30,265 bases of DNA from a virus. The stretch lies in the IMG/VR virus record IMGVR_UViG_3300042317_002092, positions 1-30,265 of that record, one strand, 5' to 3'. Below the pieces are notes generated by a model. It did not search any database. It had not been told where the DNA came from and saw only the letters and a program-made list of their open reading frames with translations. A program made the translations under genes and the position numbers. This document shows, one piece after another, positions 9,110 to 15,489 of the stretch (within the stretch, counting starts at the first letter, position 1; each line of letters begins with the position of its first letter).

Positions 9110-9406
9110 TTATTTTCTTTCTAGCGCCTCTCGCATCCCCATCGTCTTGAGTCGAGCTCGAAGCGTCGATTCTTTGATCTTGTGGGACATCGCCCAGTCC
9201 TTGATCGACATCCGCATGCCGTTGTACTCTACGCCGCAGTTCCCGCAGGACGACGTGTGGCCGCTTTGCAGGTGGTCCAATCGCACCTCAACCTTGTTTC
9301 CGCACGAACACTCGCATTGGAACTTGCGCTTGCCAGTGGACGCAACCTCGCTGACTACGGTCAACTCGCCGTACTTCTTTCCTTTTCCAATGACGATCGG
9401 TCGCAA
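9110..9406 (-). CDS. Small zinc-ribbon / HTH DNA-binding protein
   Basis: A zinc ribbon (CECSCG then SSCGNC, four Cys at about residues 31-56 of the short form) is followed by a helix-turn-helix segment (MSIKDWAMSHKIKESTLRARL). This pairing is familiar from small phage DNA-binding proteins related to HNH homing nucleases, but no HNH core is present, so it probably binds without cutting. Directly upstream of the terminase, it could be a regulator or a small-terminase substitute; that is inference. I start it at TTG 9406, two bases after the upstream stop, because the domain begins there. A GTG at 9478 in frame would add 24 Arg/Pro-rich residues overlapping the upstream gene. Confidence 0.7.
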   Translation of the reverse strand: MRPIVIGKGKKYGELTVVSEVASTGKRKFQCECSCGNKVEVRLDHLQSGHTSSCGNCGVEYNGMRMSIKDWAMSHKIKESTLRARLKTMGMREALERK

Positions 9407-9407
9407 C

Positions 9408-9539
9408 TTACTTTCCCTTCGCCTTGGGTTTCGGGGGACTTTTCTTCGTCGAGGAGGTCGCTTTCTTGCAACTCCCACTGCTGTACGCTTTCTTGCCTTT
9501 CACTGGCTCATATCCTTTCCAACATCGATTCTTGTTCAT
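9408..9539 (-). CDS. Small basic phage protein (CWKGYEPV type)
   Basis: A 43-residue protein starting MNKNRCWKGYEPVKGKKAYS and ending in a Lys/Pro/Ser tail. The CW-GYEPV-GKK-Y-GSC pattern recurs in tiny proteins of many tailed phages as far as I recall; their function is not known to me. It starts at ATG 9539 behind AAAGAG; an in-frame start at 9602 would give 64 residues. The basic tail suggests nucleic acid binding. It is followed at once by the zinc-ribbon gene. Confidence 0.6.
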   Translation of the reverse strand: MNKNRCWKGYEPVKGKKAYSSGSCKKATSSTKKSPPKPKAKGK

Positions 9540-9586
9540 CAGCATCTCTTTCTGCGCAAAATCACCTTGCAATAACTTAGCAACAT

Positions 9587-9632
9587 CCACCCCACTTAGC
9601 AATACGTCACCAATTAGGCTACCACCCTACTT
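9587..9632. repeat. Pair of 11-bp direct repeats in divergent promoter region
   Basis: CCACCCCACTT (9587-9597) and CCACCCTACTT (9622-9632) are 35 bp apart and differ at one base. The second touches the -35 box of the recombinase promoter. They may be binding sites for a regulator or the recombinase. Confidence 0.4.
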
Positions 9633-9659
9633 GACTATTTTGGCATTGCGCACTATCAT
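9631..9659 (+). promoter_or_regulatory. Sigma70-type promoter of the recombinase
   Basis: TTGACT (9631-9636), 17-bp spacer, TATCAT (9654-9659). The predicted start is about 35 nt before the ribosome site AAGGAG of the recombinase. Confidence 0.8.
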
Positions 9660-9704
9660 GCCGATGGTGTTTTGCAGATGGTTTTCTTCGAAGGAGATAT
9701 TTCG

Positions 9705-10313
9705 ATGACAGTAGCAGCGTATGTTCGAGTAAGCACAGCTTCGCAGAATGAGGCTGGACAAAAGCAGGAGATCTTGAGGTGGCTTGTTGGCAACGGCATC
9801 AACCCCAACAGCGTTATTTGGTACATCGACAAGGAGAGTGGCGAAACACTCAAGCGTCCTGAGTTCGAAAGCATGCAACGGGACATCTTCAACGGCGCAA
9901 TCAAAACCGTTGTGGTCTACAAGCTCGATCGGCTTTCGAGATCGCTCAAGGATGGTGTTGATACCCTTTGTTCGTGGTGCCAGGGTGGTATCAGGGTGGT
10001 TTCAACGTCTCAGCAGATCGATTTTACTGGCGCAATGGGACAACTCGTCGCCGCAGTGTTATTCGCAGTTGCGCAGTTCGAAACTGAGACTCGAAGGGAG
10101 CGCCAAGCGGCTGGAATCGCCGTTGCGAAGGAGAAAGGCGCTTACCGAGGTCGCATTCGTGGCGCTACCAAGGCTGGCGTTAATCCAGCTCGCGCGGCTG
10201 AACTGCGAGCGAAGGGTTTGAAACACGCGGAAGTAGCGCAAGCCATGGGTATCAGCGTGAGTACAGCGTTCCGATATGCGCAAGATGCTAAACGCGAAGC
10301 AGCAGGCAGGTAA
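9705..10313 (+). CDS. Serine recombinase (resolvase/invertase family)
   Basis: A 202-residue protein. The catalytic domain starts at once with AAYVRVST, placing the nucleophile at Ser10; the second active-site motif YKLDRLSRS (72-80) carries the conserved Arg residues. The long helix E region is rich in Arg/Glu (about 120-145). The C-terminus has a helix-turn-helix (HAEVAQAMGISVSTAFRYAQ). The length matches small resolvases and invertases, not the large phage integrases. It would make a four-strand break at a short paired site and resolve, invert or integrate DNA. The start is fixed by AAGGAGAT six bases before the ATG. The genes on either side face the other way. The gene-free DNA after it is rich in inverted repeats and is the obvious place to look for its site. 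Confidence 0.93.
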   Translation: MTVAAYVRVSTASQNEAGQKQEILRWLVGNGINPNSVIWYIDKESGETLKRPEFESMQRDIFNGAIKTVVVYKLDRLSRSLKDGVDTLCSWCQGGIRVVSTSQQIDFTGAMGQLVAAVLFAVAQFETETRRERQAAGIAVAKEKGAYRGRIRGATKAGVNPARAAELRAKGLKHAEVAQAMGISVSTAFRYAQDAKREAAGR

Positions 10314-10817
10314 GAGCGCACCCCAGGCCCATATAAGGATGCAATCTCGCAAGGTGCCGGAAATCACGGGATTTTTTCCGTGATACTGACAAATAGGCTT
10401 ACTTTGGCGAAGGTAAGGTGCGAGCAGCCAGCGCTGCTTGGTCTCCGTTTTTGTCTACAATTGTAGACAAATTCAGAACCGCCGTTCTCTTCGCCTGCGT
10501 CCACCTATCGGTCAGCCTGTTGCTCCTGTTCGACCCTTGAGGTTAGGAGCCTTTCCACGTCGCAGGACGCTTCTTAGACTCGTTCCCATGCACTTCGGCG
10601 GTCTTCCACAGATCGGACAACTTGCTCAAACGATTGCAGGCACAAGCGCCGATTGCTCGGCATTACACTCGTGCCATATATGTGCTCACCCCCAGGATGT
10701 GGATTTGGGGGTGAGCTGTGCGACAAGATCACGCACGAAGAAACGCCTTGCGGCGAGTTTTGAAAAACGAACTATGATCTTGTCTTTGTGCCGAATCCAC
10801 TCAGCACGTTTCGAATT
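10314..10817. other. Gene-free region rich in inverted repeats (candidate recombination/regulatory DNA)
   Basis: About 500 nt between two genes that converge on it. I see no convincing gene. It holds at least five inverted repeats: ATCACGG/CCGTGAT near 10362-10384, AGCAGC/GCTGCT near 10424-10440, the palindrome at 10450-10471, an 11-bp hairpin GCTCACCCCCA/TGGGGGTGAGC (10684-10716) and GACAAGATCA/TGATCTTGTC (10722-10731 and 10775-10784). None has a proper T-run, so they are not plain terminators. Confidence 0.5.
10450..10471. promoter_or_regulatory. Perfect 22-bp palindrome, operator-like
   Basis: The core TGTCTACAATTGTAGACA is extended by TT on the left and AA on the right, giving two perfect 11-bp arms with no spacer. 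The inner TACA-AT-TGTA matches the box form bound by BlaI/CopY-type dimeric repressors, which is only a resemblance. A close relative occurs at 18553-18570. Confidence 0.6.
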
Positions 10818-11144
10818 TTACCTCCAGCAACGCTGAATGTCAACCAAACACCTGAGTTGTTCGCTCATTCCAGTTTCCACCAAATAAATCTCGGAAAATT
10901 CCTGCAAAGACAATTTTTCGTGAAGGTACAGGTAGAGCAGACGACCCCAAAAATTGACGCAAATTAGCAAATACGTTTCGCTTTGCAAATTGAACGATGT
11001 TTCATCGAGAGTTGCGTCAAATTGCTCACTCGAGACTAAAACCGGGAAACGAACACGGTCTTTTGGAGTTTCTCGAAGAGATCGAGTTTCTGCGTCAATA
11101 AGCGTTCGATGCTTTTGACCACCAATCAACAACACCTTGCTCAT
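10818..11144 (-). CDS. Hypothetical protein, partner of the PRTase/subtilase-tail gene
   Basis: A 108-residue protein that I do not recognise. It starts with a beta strand and glycine turn (KVLLIGGQKH) and has a hydrophobic central strand pair (TYLLICVNFWGRLLYLYL, about 58-75). It is last in the operon and its ATG overlaps the stop of the phosphoribosyltransferase-like gene (ATGA), so the two are probably made in step and may work together. No membrane segment or known motif is evident. Confidence 0.6.
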   Translation of the reverse strand: MSKVLLIGGQKHRTLIDAETRSLRETPKDRVRFPVLVSSEQFDATLDETSFNLQSETYLLICVNFWGRLLYLYLHEKLSLQEFSEIYLVETGMSEQLRCLVDIQRCWR

Positions 11145-12076
11145 GCGGGCTCCTCCGGTGGCTCTGGCTGCTTTGCTTCAGCACCCAAGCGTTTGAGCCA
11201 CGCAACCAGCAACGCCACCTCCCCGGCAAGACGCGGCGTCTCCATGGACGTGCCTTGCATCCCAACGCACCGTGCCGGCTCCTCACTTCCAGTTGCCTCG
11301 TCCCAAATTTGCATCTCCAAGCGGGACATGGCAGCATCGACAGCATCGTCCTTGATAATCGCCATGCCTGGACAGTGACTTCCGTGACTGTTTATGTCGT
11401 TTTCGTCGACCGGAATCATTAGAGTGACAAGGCGTGTACCGATCAGTGGCTTCAAAGGATCCCGCTTGACTTGATCCGCTTCCAGCTTCGCACGGTCGGC
11501 ACATGACAGTCCAGATCCCCAAACAGCCTTTGAAGCCAGTCGTTTTCGTTCTTGGATGTCGATCGGCCAGTGCTTGTTGTAAGCCTCCCACCAAAACGTC
11601 AAGTCTTGCGTCTCGTCGTCGTAGTACTTGACCACAAAATCCGACTTGAACGTCGAGCCTTTGTTCTCGAACAATGTCGTGGTGACAATTTTGTGCTGCG
11701 GGTAGTGTCTTTGAATCAAGTCAACGACATTCCGATAGTTGCTGCCGCGTATGACACCAGCTTCGATCAGGATAAGGTTTTGATTGCAAGACATAGACCT
11801 GTGCAGTGAAGCTCGGCAAGCGTCTAGCGCTCGACGAGCAAACCTGTCGTCCCAAACTTGGTCTGGGTACGGGACATCGATCGTGAAACCTTCGCAAACC
11901 TCGCCATCGTGGCTCAGGAAGTGGCGCAAGATCTGCCATGCAATGGACGAGTAGTCCGACGAAACAGCTACTAGCGTCGAATTTGACGCGTTAAAGCCTG
12001 CATTCCGCAGCATGATGCCGAGCTTGTTGATCAATTCGTGCTCCTCAGCCAGCGAGCACTCCAAAATTTGCCTCAT
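11141..12076 (-). CDS. Phosphoribosyltransferase-like protein with subtilase-like C-terminal segment
   Basis: A 311-residue protein with two parts. Residues 30-165 read as a type I phosphoribosyltransferase fold: a strand and turn STLVAVSSDYSS (33-44), a PRPP-loop position LILIEAGVIRGSNYRNVV (101-118) and then TTTLFENKGSTFKSDFVV (132-149) ending near FWWE, as in xanthine/guanine transferases. The usual acidic pair and Thr of the PRPP loop are replaced (EAGVIRGSN), so normal catalysis is doubtful. Residues 215-297 carry two subtilase signatures, HGSHCPG (His231) and GTSMETPRLAGEVALL (Ser277), but only 46 residues apart instead of about 150 and without the oxyanion Asn. It overlaps the next gene by ATGA and follows the methyltransferase by 31 nt. 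Confidence 0.7.
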   Translation of the reverse strand: MRQILECSLAEEHELINKLGIMLRNAGFNASNSTLVAVSSDYSSIAWQILRHFLSHDGEVCEGFTIDVPYPDQVWDDRFARRALDACRASLHRSMSCNQNLILIEAGVIRGSNYRNVVDLIQRHYPQHKIVTTTLFENKGSTFKSDFVVKYYDDETQDLTFWWEAYNKHWPIDIQERKRLASKAVWGSGLSCADRAKLEADQVKRDPLKPLIGTRLVTLMIPVDENDINSHGSHCPGMAIIKDDAVDAAMSRLEMQIWDEATGSEEPARCVGMQGTSMETPRLAGEVALLVAWLKRLGAEAKQPEPPEEPA

Positions 12077-12107
12077 AAACCACCATTTTCGTGAAAAAGT
12101 CTCGAAA

Positions 12108-13208
12108 CTACTGCAATCGCCGCAATACCATTTTGCCTACAAACTCCGCGACTTGCGGAACTACTGCGTTTCCGAGCCCTCTAAGTCGGTCCACCCGAGA
12201 GGGAATCCCATGAGCCACTCTACAAATATCGGGCTCAACTGACCAGTTGCTTGAGAGTCTTCGCCTGAAATCCTCTTGCGTATCGCAACTAACCCGCAAG
12301 AGTTCCCCGCTTCGTTGTAGCCGTTCTTGGCAGGAGATATGCTCGTTGGTGTCGGCCACATTCGTCCAGTTGCTAGGTCGATCATTCCCTCCGCAATTGC
12401 CACCTGTGTCGTTAAATGAGTTGACTTCGTGACATCCCTTCCTGATGTCTTTGCCGACATCCCTGGATTGTTTGCTTTCGGTGTCGGCCACATCTTCACC
12501 GCATCGTTGATCGTCATTTGTCGCTGAGCCCCGCTTGGCCTGTGAGTCGCTGCGGGGTCTTTTGCTGGTCCCCGATTTCCGCAATTGGCATCGGGTGTCG
12601 GAAACATTGGAATCTTGCCCTCCCTCACTTGCGATGCAAGGCTCTGACTGCATAGGTTCGACCTGTCTCCGTTCCGAGCCAAAAATGTCTCGCTTTTTTC
12701 GCCCGTTGAACTGTCGCTCGCCCGAGGCGTAAGCCAGTACGAACACCCTGTCCCTGATATGCGGTGCGCCAACGTAGGCAGCCGGTATGCAATGCCATTC
12801 AGCATCATACCCGATCTCGGCCAACGTCCCGAGAACTCTGTCCAGCCCTCTAGTAAGCAACGCTGCCACGTTCTCCAGGACAACTGCTCTCGGTTGCAAT
12901 TCTGAAACCAAGCGAATGGCCTCAAAGAACAATCCGCTTCGCTCTCCGTCAAGACCTGCCCCGAGTCCGGCATAGGAAATATCCTGGCAGGGGAAACCAC
13001 CTGCGATGATATCGACCCGCTCAAGGTTTCGGGCTGAACATCCTCGGATATCTCTTTCGCGATGGACTTTCGGCCAATGCTTTTCGAGGATCTTCGTTGC
13101 GTAGTCGTCGATTTCAACTTGCCATCGACATTCAAAACCGGCTCGCTCGAATCCAAGGTCAAACCCTCCAATGCCTGCGAATAGTGATCCAAAAGTTAGT
13201 TGCGTCAT
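12108..13208 (-). CDS. DNA (cytosine-5) methyltransferase
   Basis: A 366-residue C5 methyltransferase that transfers a methyl group from S-adenosylmethionine to cytosine. Motif I is FAGIGGFDLGF (10-20), motif IV GGFPCQDIS with the nucleophile Cys74, motif VI ENV (112-114), motif VIII IRDRVFVLAY (151-160) and motif X RLRGLGNAVVPQ near 342-353. The target-recognition region (about 165-320) is charged, low in hydrophobics and carries repeats of the form V(A/S)DT. No restriction enzyme with a typical fold is adjacent, so it may be an orphan that protects phage DNA. It starts 2 nt after the stop of the upstream gene. A long second frame lies inside it. Confidence 0.94.
   Translation of the reverse strand: MTQLTFGSLFAGIGGFDLGFERAGFECRWQVEIDDYATKILEKHWPKVHRERDIRGCSARNLERVDIIAGGFPCQDISYAGLGAGLDGERSGLFFEAIRLVSELQPRAVVLENVAALLTRGLDRVLGTLAEIGYDAEWHCIPAAYVGAPHIRDRVFVLAYASGERQFNGRKKRDIFGSERRQVEPMQSEPCIASEGGQDSNVSDTRCQLRKSGTSKRPRSDSQAKRGSATNDDQRCGEDVADTESKQSRDVGKDIRKGCHEVNSFNDTGGNCGGNDRPSNWTNVADTNEHISCQERLQRSGELLRVSCDTQEDFRRRLSSNWSVEPDICRVAHGIPSRVDRLRGLGNAVVPQVAEFVGKMVLRRLQ
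12161..13192 (-). CDS. Overlapping reading frame within the methyltransferase gene
   Basis: A 343-codon frame shifted by one base relative to the methyltransferase and lying wholly inside it. Its C-terminal half has a regular design: (F/M)WPTP-like repeats (FPTPDA, MWPTPKA, MWPTPTS) and an ending LSPIFVEWLMGFPLGWTD (319-336). I recall the same WPTP and VEWLMGFP-GWT motifs in stand-alone phage proteins labelled methyltransferase-like. In this DNA WPTP is the shifted reading of V-A-D-T, and VEWLMGFP of the segment before motif X. It may be a real overprinted gene or a frame kept open by methyltransferase constraints. No clear ribosome site was found for its ATG. Confidence 0.35.
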   Translation of the reverse strand: MDHYSQALEGLTLDSSEPVLNVDGKLKSTTTQRRSSKSIGRKSIAKEISEDVQPETLSGSISSQVVSPARIFPMPDSGQVLTESEADCSLRPFAWFQNCNREQLSWRTWQRCLLEGWTEFSGRWPRSGMMLNGIAYRLPTLAHRISGTGCSYWLTPRASDSSTGEKSETFLARNGDRSNLCSQSLASQVREGKIPMFPTPDANCGNRGPAKDPAATHRPSGAQRQMTINDAVKMWPTPKANNPGMSAKTSGRDVTKSTHLTTQVAIAEGMIDLATGRMWPTPTSISPAKNGYNEAGNSCGLVAIRKRISGEDSQATGQLSPIFVEWLMGFPLGWTDLEGSETQ

Positions 13209-13210
13209 CT

Positions 13211-13501
13211 TTACTCTGGCTCAAACTTGTGCTCGTTGAGGTATCGCAGCACGTCTCGAGCGTGCGCCGCGCTTTCGTAAACCGAGATGGTCTCGCTCTC
13301 GTAGGCATAGCGACCATCGCCGATGTCGCCGCCTTGCCAAAAAACCGTGGCTTTCATGTGGCAGTCCTCCTGGCCGTTCTTTCGAGTCTCCTCGATCTCC
13401 AGCGTGGTAAGGTCTTCGTCCCAGTCGGTGATCGCATATTGCTCGCCATCGACTTCGAACGTGTACCTGACCGACTTCTTGTACGCTACTTCTTGTGCCA
13501 T
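13211..13501 (-). CDS. Hypothetical protein upstream of methyltransferase
   Basis: A 96-residue acidic protein, mostly beta-strand in appearance at the N-terminus (VRYTFEVDGEQYAITDWD) with a C-terminal helix (AHARDVLRYLNEHKFE). It contains no recognisable motif. It overlaps the end of the HNH gene by 16 nt and ends 2 nt before the methyltransferase ATG, so it belongs to the same operon. Confidence 0.65.
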   Translation of the reverse strand: MAQEVAYKKSVRYTFEVDGEQYAITDWDEDLTTLEIEETRKNGQEDCHMKATVFWQGGDIGDGRYAYESETISVYESAAHARDVLRYLNEHKFEPE

Positions 13502-13929
13502 CGTTTAACATCCTCTCGAACATTCGGGTTGTAAAGCGTCCAGGAGGGTCTACGCCACCCCCATGGACCGTCTGGGTCGTGACCAATGCGGAAATGATGC
13601 TCCCGGCAGAGCGTGATCAGATTGTCCATGTCCAGCTCCAATTCAGGGTGGTCCTTGAACGGCTTGATATGGTGGACGTTCAAGTCCCACGACAGACCGC
13701 AAGCCTCGCAACGGGGGTGCAACTCGACGAACTCGTTGCGGACAGCCTGCCACCTGCCCGAGCGTTCGCCGTAGGGAGACATCGACTCGACCGACTCGAC
13801 ATGCTGCTCGATCGGTTCGTCCGGTATCGGACCTATCGCGTCGGAGAAAAAGTACGCGACGATACCGAGTAAGCAAACGCCGAGCAACGTAAAAAACGCC
13901 TCTGCCAAAGCTTTGCGTTTAAGTATCAT
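13486..13929 (-). CDS. Membrane-anchored HNH endonuclease
   Basis: A 147-residue protein with a hydrophobic N-terminal segment (about 10-28, FFTLLGVCLLGIVAYFF), a linker and an HNH domain. The domain shows CEAC (Cys74, Cys77), the HHIKP core (His86-His87), the Asn at 103 in DNLITLC and CREHH (Cys108 to His112). HNH nucleases cut DNA with one bound metal; the zinc knuckle holds the fold. The membrane anchor is unusual and would place the nuclease at the inner membrane, cytosolic side or outside depending on topology. The ATG overlaps the stop of the upstream gene (ATGA), behind GAGGTGAC. Confidence 0.85.
   Translation of the reverse strand: MILKRKALAEAFFTLLGVCLLGIVAYFFSDAIGPIPDEPIEQHVESVESMSPYGERSGRWQAVRNEFVELHPRCEACGLSWDLNVHHIKPFKDHPELELDMDNLITLCREHHFRIGHDPDGPWGWRRPSWTLYNPNVREDVKRWHKK
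13573..13640. repeat. 68-bp HNH segment, copy 1 (in the HNH gene)
   Basis: It encodes most of the second half of the HNH motif (ELDMDNLITLCREHHFRIGHDP on the minus strand spans it). 62 of 68 bases match the copy at 14619-14686. Confidence 0.85.
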
Positions 13930-15017
13930 TCTGTCACCTCAATTCGGCATTGCTCCCATTGGCCGCTAAGCTTCCACTGTTCGTCGACGCAAAGAAACGG
14001 AATAGCCCCATTGAGAATATGAACCAGGAAGCCGCCTCGCCAGTGCTCGTCATCGCAGTCTCGGTACTCGCACGCAATCGGACCGTTTGTTAGGTCGGCT
14101 AGTGTCGGTTCGCGGTATCGCTTTGGGGAAGGACTCGTCACTTCGATCTTACGACAAGCCACCCAGTCATCGCGGTTTGCGTACTCGACTTGTTTGAGCT
14201 TGATCGGAATCCAATTCTTCGCCGATAGCGACCAATAAAGATCGCTTGCCTGCCTTGGCTCATCCTTTGCCGATCCGAGCATTCGATAGTCGCTTGGCGG
14301 TTGCGTCTTCGATGGCTTAGGGGTTGGCTCGCTTGAACTATCCGGAATTTCCGGACAGTTGACGGGCTCAATGTCCTCTAGGTTTACGCAAGATCCTGGC
14401 CAGCCTTGCATCGAATACTGCGCGTAGGTTTCGCTGTACGATCCTATTTCGTAAATGTCGCCTGTCTCAATCAAGCGAACTCTCTCGCCTATCTTCGGCA
14501 CCCAAGGCTTGCTCGAACTATTCGGAGATTCTGAAGGGTTGATAGGCTCACTCGCTGGCACGCCGCAACGATCCTTTGCGTATTCGATTTCGTCTTTCGT
14601 TGGCTCCCACCCGCCGGATGGGTCGTGACCAATGCGAAAGTGGTGCTCGCGACAGAGCGTGATCAGGTTGTCCATGTCCAGCTCCACCATTTTCGAAAGC
14701 TGCGCCTCGCTTCGCATCGGTCGATTCACGCCTGGGATCGGATGCTCAAGTGTTGATCGCGGGACCGTTGCAGAAAGAAACGCCGCAGCGAACGTCGTCA
14801 TAAACTCATCCGACAGCAAGACCTCGCGGATTGCTTGTTTCATGTCGGCTTGCGGGTCGACCAAAACGATGTCTTTGAGTTCTATCAACTGCCTTCCGTA
14901 ATCCAGTTTTCTTCGGAATACTATCCATGCCTTACCTTCGGCGAAACTATCAATTTTCCACTTTCTGCTTGAGCCGCCTACGATCCGCACCACATCGCCA
15001 ATCTTAAATTTCGTCAT
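13926..15017 (-). CDS. SH3-like multidomain protein with embedded HNH fragment
   Basis: A 363-residue mosaic. Residues 1-60 (FKIGDVVRIVGG to ELKDIVLVDP) and about 175-225 (PKIGERVRLIETGDIYEIG to NLEDIEPV) look like two SH3-like barrels of the same family. Between them (about 113-135) lies a copy of the HNH end segment found in the next gene (LDMDNLITLCREHHFRIGHD), without the rest of the nuclease, so it cannot cut. The C-terminal third is another beta-rich unit ending GQWEQCRIEV. I start it at ATG 15017, behind AAAGGAGAAGCG, and not at the far upstream alternative. It overlaps its neighbours on both sides by ATGA. Role unknown. Confidence 0.75.
   Translation of the reverse strand: MTKFKIGDVVRIVGGSSRKWKIDSFAEGKAWIVFRRKLDYGRQLIELKDIVLVDPQADMKQAIREVLLSDEFMTTFAAAFLSATVPRSTLEHPIPGVNRPMRSEAQLSKMVELDMDNLITLCREHHFRIGHDPSGGWEPTKDEIEYAKDRCGVPASEPINPSESPNSSSKPWVPKIGERVRLIETGDIYEIGSYSETYAQYSMQGWPGSCVNLEDIEPVNCPEIPDSSSEPTPKPSKTQPPSDYRMLGSAKDEPRQASDLYWSLSAKNWIPIKLKQVEYANRDDWVACRKIEVTSPSPKRYREPTLADLTNGPIACEYRDCDDEHWRGGFLVHILNGAIPFLCVDEQWKLSGQWEQCRIEVTE
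14619..14686. repeat. 68-bp HNH segment, copy 2 (inside SH3-like gene)
   Basis: It matches 13573-13640 at 62 of 68 bases in the same reading frame and strand. It is flanked here by SH3-like domain sequence instead of the rest of an HNH nuclease. Confidence 0.85.
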
Positions 15018-15289
15018 CGCTTCTCCTTTTCGGATTGGATTTTCTTCTGCGCAACACAAATGACGCACGGCGACAATGCAACGGTGTTGCCGTGCGCACA
15101 TAGATAGCTTGGAACGCGATAGAACTTTACGCCAATTGTCGCTGGAGCGTCTGCTTCGCGGCATGCAAGACACTTCTTAGAATTGCTGTGTGTCAGTTGG
15201 TACTGTTCGCCACACTTGGCGCAATGGCTGTAAGCGGCTGCCTTGCGTGCTGGTCGTATTCGCTGGGTCGGTCTCATCGCAAATCTCAC
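15014..15289 (-). CDS. Small double zinc-ribbon protein
   Basis: A 91-residue basic protein with two Cys pairs forming a first ribbon (CAKC near 23-26, CLAC near 38-41) and a second set (CAHG and CVIC, near 64-79). Such ribbons bind nucleic acid or bridge proteins. It is first in the operon that runs down to 10818, and its stop overlaps the next ATG (ATGA). Its leader contains the tRNA-like region and a T-run at 15294-15300 just before the start. Confidence 0.65.
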   Translation of the reverse strand: MRFAMRPTQRIRPARKAAAYSHCAKCGEQYQLTHSNSKKCLACREADAPATIGVKFYRVPSYLCAHGNTVALSPCVICVAQKKIQSEKEKR

Positions 15290-15293
15290 ATGT

Positions 15294-15425
15294 AAAAAAA
15301 GAGCAGGGTGTATACTGTGCCTCTCGCACTATGATGCTACCAAAGGACCGTTGCCGATCTCAACCAGCCACCCATCCCGCTTTCCGGTCTAGGCCACACT
15401 CTCCTGCTCAAAAGGACCGAGCAGG
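15294..15425 (-). promoter_or_regulatory. Competing hairpins ending in a T-run (attenuator-like)
   Basis: In minus-strand order: CCTGCTC (15425-15419), GAGCAGG (15409-15403), CCTGCTC (15307-15301), then seven T. The middle element can pair with either outer one. Pairing with the last gives a stem directly before TTTTTTT, as in a terminator; pairing with the first forms a local 7-bp hairpin with a 9-nt loop and would prevent it. The first element also overlaps the T-arm of the second tRNA-like fold. Confidence 0.45.
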
Positions 15426-15487
15426 GTTGGCTACCTGCTTAACACGTCAAACGCGACTGATTACGGTGCTCAGCGATGTTCCGATCC
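15414..15487 (-). ncRNA. Possible second tRNA-like fold
   Basis: 74 nt on the minus strand, three bases after the first fold. The ends GGATCGG and TCGGTCC pair over 7 bp with two G-U pairs. A T-arm-like stem GCAGG/CCTGC directly precedes the 3' end, but its loop lacks TTCGA. A D-arm-like stem CTGA/TCAG is present. The anticodon arm is unclear. Weaker than the first. Confidence 0.3.
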
Positions 15488-15489
15488 AG

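Noticed and set aside
10684-10716. 11-bp hairpin as an intrinsic terminator of the recombinase or the 108-residue gene
   Set aside because: No T-run follows on either strand.
10438-10836. Plus-strand open frame of 132 codons in the gene-free region
   Set aside because: Composition is arginine/leucine-rich without domain features, it lacks a ribosome site and it runs through the palindrome and the 11-bp hairpin.
15301-15409. Third tRNA-like unit closed by GAGCAGG/CCTGCTC
   Set aside because: The arms inside do not fit a tRNA and no T-arm adjoins the closing stem; an attenuator stem explains it better.
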